Counted from the stretch's first letter, positions 10,191-22,859 are shown. The stretch is DNA of 64,000 bases from Prochilodus magdalenae (GCA_024036415.1 JAMWET010006573.1:597001-661000), one strand, 5' to 3'. The notes: a model not told the origin generated them from the sequence alone. Made by a program: numbers and translations.

Positions 10191-11225
10191 TGACTTATAT
10201 GAGCAACGCAGCATGAACCTGCATCTCCATGTCTCATCTCACTGTTAGCAGCCCTTTTATGTCCCCCTCATTTTCTACTCTCTGATGGAGCCACTTCAGT
10301 TCAATGGAGCCACTTGTTCAATGGAAACCCAATGGGATGGACAAGTATCTGCTGATGCGTCTTCACATAACATGCATCGCATCCCTCAAATACAGCCAGC
10401 GCTAGCCAAAGCATGCAATTCCTCCTGGTGTTAGTCGATGTGGTCTTTATCTTCAATGTGTTTTTTACCATGTGCTGCTACAATAAGCATGTATGAAGCA
10501 TACTGGGTTTACTGGGGCATGAAGATTGGTCAGTGGGACACTGCCCCACTAAATGATCCACTGATGGCAGGCCTGCTTCAAAGGCATCCTCTGGAGTCTG
10601 TCAAATCTAATACATTCATAACCAAACAATAAGGTAGCACACTGTAGCTACATTTGTGTGAACATTGCAGCATGTTGAATGAGGAGAAAAACATTCACCC
10701 ACTGTATACTGTGGTAATTTCATATTTCATATTTTTTTTATAGGCTATGACTAACAAAACAGGAAATATGACTATGTGAAATCAGCACTGTTTACTCTAT
10801 AACCGTAACTTTACCTTTATCACCAAATACCCGCCATGAGTATTATATAGCAGCAAAGCAGTCCCACCCTTCTTTCCAAACTGGGGCTGAATATCAAACC
10901 CCTCGCTGCTCCCTACATAGTGCTCTATGCCTTCCTACTCCCTACAGAGTGCACTACACCCAAAATCATATATGCTTGTCTAATAGATAGCCAAGTTAGC
11001 TAAATAGCTAGCTAGTTATATTTAAAATTTATTACATTTTTAATATGTTTCTATTTATTTCTTTTCTGATGACTATTGCATAATCAAATACTGAATAATA
11101 AATATTCAATTTGGTAGAATATTCAAAATGTAGAAAATTCAATTAAGCCATATTTGCAGCCCTACCGGTCAGTACAACTCACAAGTCAGTCATCAACCCT
11201 TCTATGGGAGACCTACTGACCTGTG
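10191..11225. other. Unassigned DNA, AT-rich towards the right
   Basis: No gene recognised. About 10895-10970 contains CTGCTCCCTACATAGTGCTC, then CCTACAGAGTGCACTACACC, wording found in a common fish miniature element end, but I cannot define boundaries. Confidence 0.35.
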
Positions 11226-11345
11226 AAGTTTAGTTCCAACCCATATCCAACATGCAGACCCCATCTTACCCCACCCTAAAAAATCTCATCCAGCCAAATA
11301 AGAATTAAACACTAATTATCTGGAGCAGCCCTGGAAGACTGTAGC
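11226..11345. repeat. Possible hAT-type miniature element fragment
   Basis: GTTTAGTTCCAACCCATATC and later ATTAAACACTAATTATCTGG followed by GAGCAGCCCTGGAAG resemble parts of a widespread fish element whose other end is seen at 47047-47190 (CCCTGCTCCTGGAGATCTAC). Identification by remembered wording; weak. Confidence 0.3.
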
Positions 11346-11449
11346 TGTATGGAGAGTCCACAGGTAGGAGGATCTGCAGTAGCAGGGCTGGTGGCCACTG
11401 CTGTAAGTCTGAACTCTAGTCTGTTGTTGTAGAATCCTCAGTTTTTCAT

Positions 11450-11790
11450 CTTTCCTGGGAGTTCAGCCTCTATTAAGGATGCGGATTCGGATGCGCTGCG
11501 GTTTCCTATTCGTCTGGGAAGTTATTCATTTTTAAGAAGACAAACGACACCAAACGTACCAGCGAGCAAAGGGATGGGATGAATTCCACAAAAAGGCCGC
11601 CCCAGGCACAACAGGAAAGCCCACGTCAGACAGAAAGCTAACTTTCTGAATTATTTGGTGAGCTCTTGCAGCTCGATTCAGATGCAGAGCATGCAGTGCT
11701 TATGGAGGTAAGTGATAGAATGGAAACGGTGAATCATCTGGGCAGGTCGCGGCTCTGCGTCAGATTGGGGGAACCTTAATATTACTCAGC
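11450..11790. other. Candidate conserved non-coding block
   Basis: Repeat-free, GC-balanced block (for example GATGCGGATTCGGATGCGCT and GTGAATCATCTGGGCAGG). It contains one good splice-donor-like word, ATGGAG|GTAAGTGAT (junction at 11709/11710), but no convincing acceptor or open exon to its left, so I do not call an exon. Confidence 0.25.
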
Positions 11791-12028
11791 TCGCTAGGGA
11801 CGTCTGAGAACAGCTAATATTAAACAAAAAACTTTTTTAGCAGTAATATTGATGGTTATATGTGACTATAAACAGTGGTCTCATACTGATGTTGACATTA
11901 ATCAAATATGTTTTTATGTGAATTTTTTTTTCTCTTTACTGAAAGCAAAAGCAATTCAGAGAAGTAGGGAATAAGGGTAACACTTATGTAACCTTTGAAC
12001 ATTTATAAAGGGTTATTAATCCATATAT

Positions 12029-12806
12029 GCTCATTATCAAAGGAAAAGCTGCACCCACAAGGAAGTGTGGGATTGCAGGGTTATTGGGAATAAAGATAAA
12101 GGTAACCAGGAACAATACACAATGATAAATTTAGACTGGTATGGGTAATATTTATTGAGCTACACATACAGAAGTAGTGTCTCTCAGTATGCCATTGGGA
12201 CGCCATGTTTGCTAACACAAACATTCTAGAGGTTCCTAGTGATGTGATAATCCATCCTATACAGCTTAAATATATTCCCTCAGAGTTCCTGAAGTAGGGG
12301 TGGAGGTGGAGTGACACCAGGCCTTCTGGACCCGTGATGTGACAACACACTGTTCATCATGGTGCTGATCACGGTGCCTCCACACACGGATTCGTTGGTC
12401 ATCTCCACCAAGACAAAAGCAGCACTCATCACTGAAGATGATCCGCTGCCATTCTGAGTCACTCCATGACAGTCTGGCATGACACCATGGCAGTGCAGTG
12501 ATGTTGACGTGGTGTTAGGGGCGGTTACCATAACAGTCTGAATGCATGTAGTCCTGCATGGTGCAGCCGTCTGCCAATGGTGCTGCACTAACAGGATGAC
12601 TCATGGAGGACATCACTGCTCGCTGAATGTCCGCAATTGTGGCTGTTGGGTCAGTCAGGTACAGTGATAAGGCTTGTCCTTGCTCACGTCACATGTGTGG
12701 TTGAGGGTGAAACTTGAATCAGTAGCATGTCTTACCATGTCAGACCTACCCACCATGTTTCATTCCTGTTGGCTGATTCCTTCTGTGTGCAGCTTTATTC
12801 TTTTTC
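12029..12806 (-). mobile_element. TcA copy 2, nearly end to end
   Basis: The left end reads TGCTCATTATCAAAGGAAAA then GCTGCACCC; the right end, complementary to it, is GATTCCTTCTGTGTGCAGCT near 12776-12795. Inside, minus-strand frames carry the TcA transposase remnants: an N-terminal part and the region around FVLVEMTNESVCGG (from the strand frame 12280-12588). As in the other TcA copies, sequence jumps from the first-aspartate region directly to the tail, with GTGACACCAGGCC at about 12310 near the junction. Confidence 0.8.
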
Positions 12807-13059
12807 TATAAAGCTAGATTTGACATGCTTAACATATTCTAATGACTGACATTAGCTTGAATAATTTATTGGTTTGATTATAGGTGCATGCATAACAATG
12901 AACATAGCTAAGCATGCTCTATATGCCCTATTACAAGGTTACAGTATATATTCAGCAGCACAATGAGATTCTACAACTCACTTTATAAGAATACATTCAT
13001 AATGTAATCACTGCAACAACAGCAGCTTAGAACCTAATATGATATAAGTTCACCGGAAA

Positions 13060-13580
13060 ATGAGCCCCCTGTGACTGAAACATGCCTAACAGTGTGTAAC
13101 ACCTCCACAAGCACCGATAACAGCTGCGACTGGATTTGGCATGTACTGTTTCTGAATGGAGGCTACATCCATGTTCAGACACTCTTACATCAAATAATTG
13201 TATGGTTGGGCCAGACTTGGTGGATGCCCTCCCTGGCACAATTCCAAGGAGAATTCCCTGTAGACTGGGATTTTAGCCACTGCTGGTAGACCCGTATGAC
13301 CGTACTCTTCCAAACACCTGCTACTTCAGCTACGTCCTCCACACTATGATCTTTGGCACGCCCAAATGCAGTCACTCCTTTCAGCCAATCATTAACATCT
13401 GCCTTGGAGCCATTTTCCACACATGGAACGAGACATTCACTGCACTGCACCACCTCTTCCCAATCTATGGATCCCATCACCCACACCCCACAGGTATTTG
13501 TAGCCCTATAATCCTAATGCAGTGCCATCTACAGGAGCCTGAAGTTACTAGCACCCTAAAAAACACATGGGGACTCATGT
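13060..13580 (-). mobile_element. TcX copy 1, best-bounded copy
   Basis: The ends are inverted: ATGAGCCCCCTGTGACTG at 13060 and CACATGGGGACTCAT ending about 13579. At roughly 520 bp this is the clearest full-length copy in the window. The minus strand encodes an N-terminal helix-turn-helix region and a Tc1-like tail (see 13067-13486). Eight more copies or parts follow. Confidence 0.75.
13067..13486 (-). pseudogene. TcX protein remnant: DNA-binding head joined to Tc1-like tail
   Basis: The minus-strand frame 13190-13486 includes NDWLKGVTAFGRAKDHS then VAEVAGVWKSTVIRVYQQW, a helix-turn-helix pattern. After a frameshift the strand ends AVIGACGGVTHC and stop (around 13088-13120), which matches the Tc1-type C-terminus (compare [12 protein letters not shown] at 21180 and AVLAAKGGPTPY in TcK). 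The roughly 200 residues holding the three catalytic acids are missing. I infer an internally deleted derivative; the parent family is not identified. Confidence 0.6.
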
Positions 13581-14039
13581 TTAGTTTGGTGAGCTCTTTC
13601 ATTCATTGTATCTCAGTAAACCGACAAATACTCTTCCATCCTGTTCATGCGGTGATGTCATAGTCTGGACTCTGGAGTGGTCAGTTCATCGTTCTGACAG
13701 AATGAGCAGCTGCTTTGTTTGATTTAGGCTTCTCACTAACGCCTTCTTGACAGCTACTCATCCTTTCAGATCTGCAGCAAGAGTAAAGCTTGATGTTGTC
13801 CTCTCTCTCTCTTGGGAGCTTGAAGGCTTTAGGTGCTGTTTATCTGATAGGGGAGGGTGTATTGGTGGTCTACCAGAAAGGACTTGCTCAGTTGATGGGA
13901 GTCTCCTTTTCTCTGTATCCCCAGTATTAATAATGGAAGTTTTTCTCTTGCTCTTCTCTTTTTATGTGTGAGATGATACTCTAATATCTAATCTCATCAA
14001 AAATACCTTCCTATAAAATAAATAACTTGTGTTTAATGA
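13581..14039. other. Unassigned DNA
   Basis: No gene recognised. The part 13740-13935, with TCAGATCTGCAGCAAGAGTA and the run TCTCTCTCTC, has the wording of a decayed DNA transposon but I cannot name it. Confidence 0.35.
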
Positions 14040-14560
14040 CCATTTGGGCTGTCATAAATGAAGAATGGGCTTTGATTTTTTGCTGCAGGGCAGTCTAGAT
14101 AAATAAACCAGCCTGTCAGTGGAAGCTTAGACTTGGCCTGTGCCGGGAGCCCAAGCGCTTGTCTTGTAACTTCATCGAGCTTTGTGATTTAGTGTCATTT
14201 TCTGACATTTTACAAATCATGCTCCACTGTCACCCATCATAGAGGTCTTTACGAGGGCCAAGTAAGAGCGCCGTGAGTGTTCTACACTCCCTCGAAGCTC
14301 CAGCAGACCAGATGCTGCCAAAACTAGCTGAAAGCAGCTTGAGCACTGGCATTCTTCTAGCATGAGGAGAGATCCTCTGATTCCATGTGATTAATGGTGC
14401 CGGCGGTGGCGGTGTCATGCTTTGGCTCCGTAATGGGACCGAGTACAGCAATTAGAGCCATCAGGCCAAGCACCCTGTTGAAAATTCATTCATAACTAAT
14501 TGAGATAAATTGACTGCTCTACAAATGTGTTTCCTCTCTGGGCGGAATTAAAGAGAAGGT
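14040..14560. other. Candidate conserved non-coding block
   Basis: Repeat-free block dense in homeodomain-type words: GTGATTAATGGTGCC, CAGCAATTAGAGCC, CATAACTAATTGAGATAAAT and GGCGGAATTAAAGAG. It also has a CCG-rich centre (14398-14412). It lies between transposon-rich parts but holds none itself, which fits purifying selection or chance. Confidence 0.35.
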
Positions 14561-14720
14561 CCGGCCAAAAAAACAGCATTCTGGAAACAATAAATTGTTC
14601 TCAAAATTTCAAAAAGAGGAACGGGTTTGGGATGATGTTTACGTACATGACTCAAGGTTATTACAGCCTTGTTCAGACTGCCAGTCCAATCTGATTTTTG
14701 GAACACTGAGATTGATTTTG

Positions 14721-14843
14721 CAGTCTTTGGTGACATTGATATGATGTTAAGGACAGTTGTCGTAAAAATCTGCATACATGTAGGCCTTGCCTCATGCAGC
14801 TGTCTGCTAATGGTGGAAGGCAGCACTGCTCACTGCCCCTGTG
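14721..14843 (-). mobile_element. TcA fragment (copy 3)
   Basis: CAGTCTTTGGTGACATTGAT and then CAGCTGTCTGCTAATGG match the TcA interior seen at 58985-59120. Only about 120 bp remain, with no ends. Confidence 0.6.
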
Positions 14844-14849
14844 TGGTCA

Positions 14850-15130
14850 GATCTTAATAAGTCCCCCAGCTTGTAAAAGTGTTTTGTAGAGTCTTTAACT
14901 TTCTGTTTGGGGGATTTTAGTCAGTTCTTCCTCAAAAGTCTTCTGGTTTTAGATTTTTTGGCTGTCCTGCTTAAACTGCTTTTATGAGGTTCATGATGTT
15001 TAGGTCGAGGGTAATTGTGGATTGTGCATTGTGAATTTTGAGGGTTGTTTAGGATCATTATCGTGCTGTAGGGCAGTAACTAGAATCTAACTTTTAGTGA
15101 GATCCATTTGCAGAAAGGTGAAAGACTTAG
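14850..15130 (-). mobile_element. Dispersed element TcT, copy 1
   Basis: This segment and 17835-18262 are diverged copies of one sequence: both contain CTTTCWGTTTGRGGGA-like text, then TGAGGTYCATGAWGTTTAGG and CATTATCNTGCTGTAGGGCA. Read on the minus strand they contain LDLN-I/F-M-L-like words recalling the DLNPIE block of Tc1 transposases. The family assignment is weak; the pairing of the two copies is clear. Confidence 0.5.
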
Positions 15131-15217
15131 CCCATATCTGTTATTACATAATGATGTTGATTTAGATTATTTACAGTATATATATTTATCATACTTTTGT
15201 TTTATTTATACTTATAC

Positions 15218-15222
<5 letters not shown>

Positions 15223-15310
<88 letters not shown>
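15223..15310. repeat. (TA)n microsatellite, 88 bp
   Basis: Uninterrupted TA dinucleotide run of about 44 units. The apparent Tyr-Ile peptide in one frame is meaningless. Confidence 0.98.
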
Positions 15311-15311
<1 letters not shown>

Positions 15312-15605
15312 TTTACTGAACTTTATTGAAATAATATTCTCATTATTTTTATTTTCATTTTTAGTATTTCGTATTGTTATTTTTAGTTTTGCCTAATCAT
15401 TTAATTTAATTTAGATTTATTTTATTTCATCCCTCTGTTTTTTATGTTATTTTAATTTTTTATTGCTTTTTCTAATGCTTTTATTTGACTCTTTGACCTT
15501 TATATTTCCAATAATTTAAAACATGTTTAATACATGATCAGTATTGCGCACAATATGGCAATAAGACCATCCAACTTCCTGGAGCCCTACGATGTGACTC
15601 CTCTT
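15311..15605. other. T-rich low-complexity DNA
   Basis: Mostly TTTTATT-type words; no gene. Confidence 0.6.
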
Positions 15606-16908
15606 CAACTCTTACTTACTGTATATACTGTACATCTTTAACTCCTGGACACTCTGACACTTACTGTATATACTGTACATCTTTACCTCCTGGACACTCT
15701 GACACTTACTGTATATACTGTGCATCTTTACCTCCTGGACACTCTGACACTTACTGTACATCTTTACCTCCTGGACACTCTGACACTTACTGTATATACT
15801 GTGCATCTTTACCTCCTGGACACTCTGACACTTACTGTATACACTGTACATCTTTAACTCCTGGACACTCTGACACTTACTGTATATACTGTACATCTTT
15901 AACTCTTGGACACTCTGACACTTACTGTATATACTGTACATCTTTACCTCCTGGACACTCTGACACTTACTGTATATACTGTATATCTTTAACTCCTGGA
16001 CACTCTGACACTTACTGTATATACTGTACATCTTTACCTCCTGGACACTCTGACACTTACTGTATATACTGTACATCTTTACCTCCTGGACACTCTGACA
16101 CTTACTGTATATACTGTATATCTTTAACTCCTGGACACTCTGACACTTACTGTATATACTGTATATCTTTAACTCCTGGACACTCTGACACTTACTGTAT
16201 ATACTGTACATCTTTACCTCCTGCACACTCTGACACTTACTGTATATACTGTACATCTTTACCTCCTGGACACTCTGACACTTACTGTATATACTGTACA
16301 TCTTTACCTCCTGGACACTCTGACACTTACTGTATATACTGTACATCTTTACCTCCTGCACACTCTGACACTTATTGTATATACTGTACATCTTTACCTC
16401 CTGGACACTCTGACACTTACTGTATATACTGTACATCTTTACCTCCTGCACACTCTGACACTTACTGTATACACTGTACATCTTTAACTCCTGGACACTC
16501 TGACACTTACTGTATACACTGTACATCTTTACCTTTTGGACACTCTGACACTTACTGTATATACTGTACATCTTTACCTTTTGGACACTCTGACACTTAC
16601 TGTATATACTGTACATCTTTAACTCCTGGACACTCTGACACTTACTGTATATACTGTACATCTTTAACTCCTGGACACTCTGACACTTACTGTATATACT
16701 GTACATCTTTACCTTTTGGACACTCTGACACTTACTGTATATACTGTACATCTTTACCTTTTGGACACTCTGACACTTACTATATATACTGTACATCTTT
16801 AACTCCTGGACACTCTGACACTTACTGTATATACTGTACATCTTTAACTCCTGGACACTCTGACACTTACTGTATATACTGTACATCTTTAACTCCTGGA
16901 CACTCCAC
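15606..16908. repeat. 45-bp minisatellite, about 29 units
   Basis: The unit is ACTTACTGTATATACTGTAC, then ATCTTTACCTCCTGGACACTCTGAC. Because 45 is divisible by three and units lack stops, the minus strand stays open for 433 codons (15612-16913) repeating QSVQELKMYSIYSKC. This follows from unit length and is not evidence of a gene. One unit near 15748-15780 is 15 bp short. Unit variants (AACTCC, ACCTCC, ACCTTTTG) are not random: near 16530-16780 two-and-two alternation gives a 180-bp higher-order period. Each unit includes the near-palindrome GTATATACTGTAC. Confidence 0.97.
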
Positions 16909-16919
16909 TCCACTTAAAT

Positions 16920-17240
16920 ATCATGTTTATGATGTTAATTCATTCTGTCATTTATCTGCTGATAACCGCGTCCCTTGCACATTTATTTTTTACTTTTGCA
17001 CTGTCTTTTCTACAGCCTGCGGTTATATTTGTACTCTTGTATATATTTCTTGCCTCCTTACGAAGTGAGATATATTTATATATTTATATTTACATATCGA
17101 TCGATAGTGACATGCACTACGTATAGTTCTATAGCTTACAGCTTAATAGTTAATAATACTGCTGCCGTTACTGACCGTCCCATTTAGGTTTCTCATACTG
17201 CACAACACTGTTTTTATTTCTTTTTTTGTATTATTATTCG
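16920..17240. other. AT-rich DNA, possibly a LINE 3' untranslated remnant
   Basis: The text CACATTTATTTTTTACTTTT then GCACTGTC, and later TACTGCACAACACTG, is like the 3' untranslated region of the LINE at 3656-4030 in style, but no protein motif supports it. Confidence 0.25.
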
Positions 17241-17351
<111 letters not shown>

Positions 17352-17834
17352 TCCACTGCTGGAACTGCTGTTAAACTCTTCTCTAAGAGAGACTTATATC
17401 ACCATGTCTAACAATGCCCAATCTACCCACCAAGTTCCCTGTACTTATTTCAGAGCACAATTTCAGTAGTCGGTAACGCCCATTTGGTCCCATGACCAAT
17501 CAAAAGTTATTTAGTATATCATGTTCCTCCCAGTGTAATGTCAGATACACACAGTAAGCTTCGTACTTCCCATTAGATAGATTCTTGCTTGCAGGGCCGA
17601 TCCACTCAACTTCAAATGTTTCATGTGAGACAGTAGGTCCTAGACTGGACTTTGTTGAGTAGTATGAGAGTGGACAGCTTGAAGACCACATCCTTCTTTA
17701 CAGGGAAGTGGACAGTGTGTACTGAGACATGTACATATGGTTTGTTTTGGAAGGGAAAGCTTGTTCCTGCTTTCTCTCAGTCCAGATATTATAGATGCTG
17801 CTTTTTTGATTTGTTATTGATTCTGTGGCTTGCC
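17352..17834. other. Unassigned DNA
   Basis: No gene or named repeat seen. Confidence 0.4.
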
Positions 17835-18262
17835 ATTAAATGGGTGCTTTATCAGGATCATCACTGGGACAGTAGCTAGGACCAAACTTTTAGTGAGGTC
17901 CATCTGCAGATGGTGTACCATAGGTTGCATAGGTAGCACAATGCAACACTACCATTAATAACTCATTTCAGCACCCTGCATGGGTAACAGTTTTGTAGTT
18001 GCTAGGAGTCTTTCAGTTCCTGTTTGAGGGACTATAGTCAGCCTCTCCTCACCAGAGTCTTCTAGTTGTATGTTTTTAGGGTTACACTGCTTAAAGTGCT
18101 CTTTTGAGGTCCATGAAGTTTAGGTCTAGGTTGAGGACCATGGCAAACCCTTTACTTGCACCTCGTGTGGTAGTATATTGTGGATTTTGAGGTGTGTTGA
18201 TTATCATTATCTTGCTGTAGGGCAGTGAGTGGAATCTAACTTGAGTGAGATCTATTTGCAGA
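17835..18262 (-). mobile_element. Dispersed element TcT, copy 2
   Basis: Diverged partner of 14850-15130, longer on its left. On the minus strand it holds LDLNFMDLKRAL followed by a stop, a plausible decayed version of the DLNPIE region of a Tc1-type transposase. Ends are not defined. Confidence 0.5.
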
Positions 18263-18359
18263 AAGCTGATCTATATGATCTCAAGGTCACCAATATGGCC
18301 TCTTTATTCGTTTGCAAAAGGGTGACCTCAAACACACCACCTACACTCAGACTGTAACT

Positions 18360-18900
18360 GTTTTACATGATGGTGATGATTATTATGATTATTATTGACA
18401 CTATCATCAACTTAGTTATTTTTTTAGTTAAGTATTTTTCTGATTGTTTATGAATTATTATTTATATTTTTCTGATTAATATCTGTATTTTTTCAAATAA
18501 TATTCTTTTAAATGTTAGTCCTTTTTATTTTATTTTATTTTAAAATAATTAAGCATGATTCTTATTTTTCCCCAATAAATGTTTTATTTTATTTTATTTG
18601 TTGTTATTTGTTTATTTAATTAATTAATTTATTTATTTTTTATTTTGTTTTTTAAATGACTTTTATAGTGCTTTCATTTAACTGTTTCACTTATATATTT
18701 GAATTATATATAATTTGTAAATATTTAAATTATATTTATAATTTTGAATGTTGAAATCTTATTAATTGGTTTAATATTTTCTTAGTTTCATCTGAAAATG
18801 AAGGTCATCCTACATTTCTAAATGAAAGGTTGACTAATTGTTTGATTGACTGATTGATGAAATTACGACACAGTAAACAAATTAAATGTTAAGTGCAGCC
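18360..18900. other. AT-rich low-complexity DNA
   Basis: Runs of TTATTTTATT and TTAATTAATTAATTTATT (18530-18660). No gene. Confidence 0.6.
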
Positions 18901-19785
18901 TTAGAACATGACATCATCTATCCTAACAGCCTGATGGCTCACGCCAACGCATTCATCTTTTTGACATGCATATGCTTTGAGTCTTGCTGTACTGTGAGGT
19001 GCACTTGCCCATATAGCACAAAGGACTTTCTTAGTGCTCTGTAAACCTAGTCCAAAACCTTGCGGAAGTTCTTACCCATTTGTAGGCAGATGGCCAAGTC
19101 AATTAAGGAGCTTTTAATTGTTTCTTCATGTTAAAAATATGAGAAATAATCATTACATGGCCCTGAGCCAGGAGTGCATTAACATAGCAGTGCTTATTCC
19201 TCAGCAATCACTTGCAGCCTGTCCTAAAACTACCTCCAAAGTTCGGCACCACTTTGAGACGAGTCTTTCAGTCTTCCCCTCCCTCATGTCATTCATTTCT
19301 CATGTTCCATCTGCTCTCACTCTCTTGTCTAGGGCTATATCCACACTCTAGTGAGTCATCACACAGAGAGAGGACACGATACTCCGCCAGCGCTCGCGGG
19401 GCACTGTCATGGCGAGGGAGTCTGATATTTCTCTCACAAATTTGTTTATACTCTCTGTTATGGTAAACATCAAGCAGACGCTCAGCTGAAAGCGTTACCT
19501 AGCTCTTCATAGACACCACTGTGACTTGGGTGGGTTAGGGACATGTTGTAAAAGGGGACTCTAAGTCGAGAAGTCTAACAGGAACGGTGCTGTTTAAACA
19601 TTGGTTTGACAGATAACTCATTATCTGTAAGCAATTACACCCAAAAACAATATCAACCCAAATAAGAAGGCACTTACCGTTCAAGTTCTAGCTCATTCCC
19701 CAGCTGTGGCAAAGCTGTAGGGCTAGCAGTGGTGTCACCGGCAGGTTGCCTGAGCAAGCATACTAATACCAGACAAGACGTTTGG
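18901..19785. other. Unassigned DNA
   Basis: No gene recognised; frames up to 84 codons lack family resemblance. Confidence 0.4.
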
Positions 19786-19789
19786 TAAT

Positions 19790-20379
19790 GGATAACTTGC
19801 ATCTATGCCCCCTACAGGACGTTGACCTCCTGGTGCATTTTGCCTGGGATGGCAAGGATGGCTAAATGGTCAAAGGTAATTGTGGGAGATCCAGCACAGG
19901 CAGCAGCTAAGCGGGCTGGGAGTGACTCAGTAAGGTCCTGGTCGGGTGTTACATGTATATGGAGCCATGCTGACTGCAGTGCATCCCACCACTGCAGGAG
20001 GACACATGGGGGTAACCACAATGATCCAGGTGGTCCTACAGATGCCTAACTAGAGTCAAGTCTGGGGAATTAGGAGGCCTGGGTAGCACTTGGAAGTTTT
20101 GGTCATACTCTTCCAACCAGTGTTGGGCATTTCCAGCCATATGGCATGTCACATTAACTTTCTGGAAGATCCCATTCACCCTGGGAAGATGATCAGCTTG
20201 TATGAGATGTGATCTGCAAGGATGGATCCATACCCAATTCAGTTGAGATTGAATAAGATTCTACATGGATGCTGCAATGGTCATATTTAGGTCCACTCTT
20301 GTTTTGGAATGTCCAGGTGAAAATGTCCTTATTGGTCACTTTTTCTTCCCAAAAAGACAAGTAAAAACTTTGCCAACTT
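19790..20379 (-). pseudogene. TcQ: decayed Tc1-like transposase
   Basis: On the minus strand around 20030-20200 the text reads TCHMAGNAQHWLEEYDQNFQ then VLPRPPNSPDL and a stop-containing remnant of the next block. CHMAxNxQxWxxEY and FQVLPRPPNSPDL are the second-aspartate to glutamate part of a Tc1-type transposase; here the expected glutamate block (DLNPIE) reads DLTLVRHL. Left boundary near 19790 is uncertain. The remnant abuts the truncated left end of TcM copy 1 at 20380. Confidence 0.65.
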
Positions 20380-21401
<1,022 letters not shown>

Positions 21402-21479
21402 TATGGGAGCAGGTGGATAACCAGTCCAGTGTGCACAAATGTCCTACAATTATCCTAAAAATAAATAAACACCCAATAT

Positions 21480-21605
21480 ATTGAAATAACCAGTGATGGA
21501 CTGATGGCCTGTCCAGGGTGTGTCCTGCTAATGAGCGCTGGGATAGGCTCCAGCATCCACCATAACCCAGAAGGATAACTAACTTAGAAAATGAATGAAT
21601 GGTAA
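21480..21605 (+). repeat. Fish LINE/SINE 3' tail fragment
   Basis: GGCCTGTCCAGGGTGTGTCC, then GCGCTGGGATAGGCTCCAGC and ending GAAAATGAATGAATGG is the familiar 3' end of a common fish retroposon. A second copy lies at 49140-49235. Confidence 0.7.
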
Positions 21606-22003
21606 TCATGCCAAAATAAGCATAAGAATCAGAAAAACTAAATAACCAAAAGGACAGTAATAATTCTCTCTGGATAGCAGAGAAGCAGCTGATCACATGA
21701 TCAGAAACAGTAGAGCCTTTACACAGTCAGGTGGCCTAAGCTGTGGACAGTACTCTAAACAAAGGCCAGTACACAACACGTAAAGCCAACTAAGGGCAGT
21801 TGGATATATGGCAGCCATTATTAGTCCTGATTACTTCAGGAGATGGTAATTTATTAATGAAAAGAGTATCAAATATTTAATGTTAGTTAGGCTTATATGA
21901 GACTGTGGCTGGGTTTAAACAAGCCTGTTGTGGGCAGGAAATGGACAAATATACCTGGAACATTTGGCACTAAATTAAAAGGTCAGTGGAACAAGCTTGT
22001 TGT
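21606..22003. other. Unassigned DNA
   Basis: No gene or named repeat. Confidence 0.4.
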
Positions 22004-22355
22004 TGTCACACCCTGCCGTGTCCTGTCATGTCCATGTGCTTCTGTTTATTTTGGTCCTGTGCTCCTCCTGTCTCCGCCCTCTAATCCGGTCTCTTATTTC
22101 AAGCTCCGCCCCTTCCCAGGTGTCTCTCGTCAGCCCTAGTTGTGTTATACCCCATGTCGTGCCCTTTGTTCTTGTTTTGTGTTTTGTCTCCCTGCCGGTC
22201 CTTTGTCTCTTTGTGGTTTGATTAAGTATCCATGTAAGTTTCTCCATGTCTGTTGTTGTGTAGCCCTGTTTCGTTGTTTAGTCTCTTTGGTTTTGTTTTA
22301 TTTTTGGTTTATTAAAGATTTGCAGTTGTAACCTGTCCCCTCGTGCCACGTAACA
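22004..22355 (+). mobile_element. Possible solo LTR
   Basis: The segment begins TGTCACACCCTGCCGTG and ends GTGCCACGTAACA, giving the TG...CA ends of an LTR. A polyadenylation-like ATTAAAG lies at about 22311, 45 bp before the end, and the body is T/C-rich like fish Ty3/gypsy-type LTRs. Flanks GTTGT (21999-22003) and GTTTT (22356-22360) would be a target duplication with one mismatch. No internal retroviral-type genes are next to it, so if real it is a solo LTR. Confidence 0.45.
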
Positions 22356-22647
22356 GTTTTCTGGTACTAAATTTTGCAGTTTGTGTTCGTGCAATAGAAA
22401 AATGCAGGCATGTTTATGAAATATTCCATTTATTACAAATTCTCCATCAACAGAATATATATAAAGCATAAGCAATGTACTAGTAAACATGATTGTTGCA
22501 TGTAATAGTGTAATTTCATAGTCATAACATGGTTATATACGATTTCAATTATATTCTTATTATATGTACATCATCAGGTTTTAAAAATGCCATAATAGAC
22601 CAAATATGCCAAAAATTGTAATGGAAAATCAAAAAAAAAAATTTTAA
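22356..22647. other. Unassigned AT-rich DNA
   Basis: Nothing recognised. Confidence 0.4.
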
Positions 22648-22702
22648 GCTGCTTTGAGACAACATCGGTTGTAAAAAGTGCTATATACTTATATTTTATT
22701 TG
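22648..22702 (+). repeat. Retroposon 3' tail
   Basis: AAGCTGCTTTGAGACAACAT then GGTTGTAAAAAGTGCTATAT is the standard 3' tail of a fish LINE/SINE group. Only the tail remains. Confidence 0.6.
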
Positions 22703-22859
22703 TTTTGAAATTTATTTTTTTTCCAAAAAACAAGAATGAATAATCTACAACAGCTTTTAATTAAAATCAGATTAAAATCAAAAACACAAATGGAGTATTG
22801 ATTGAAACTGACTGCTTCTGAGAGTCCTTAAGTTAGATATAATTAGCATGGAAGGAGTG

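Noticed and set aside
11700..11720. Splice donor ATGGAG|GTAAGTGAT
   Set aside because: A good donor word alone; no matching acceptor or sensible exon to its left.
15606..16908. CRISPR-like array
   Set aside because: Units are contiguous with no spacers, and the genome is clearly a vertebrate's.
15612..16913. 433-codon minus-strand open frame
   Set aside because: It is the 45-bp minisatellite. Unit length divisible by three with no stop keeps the frame open automatically.
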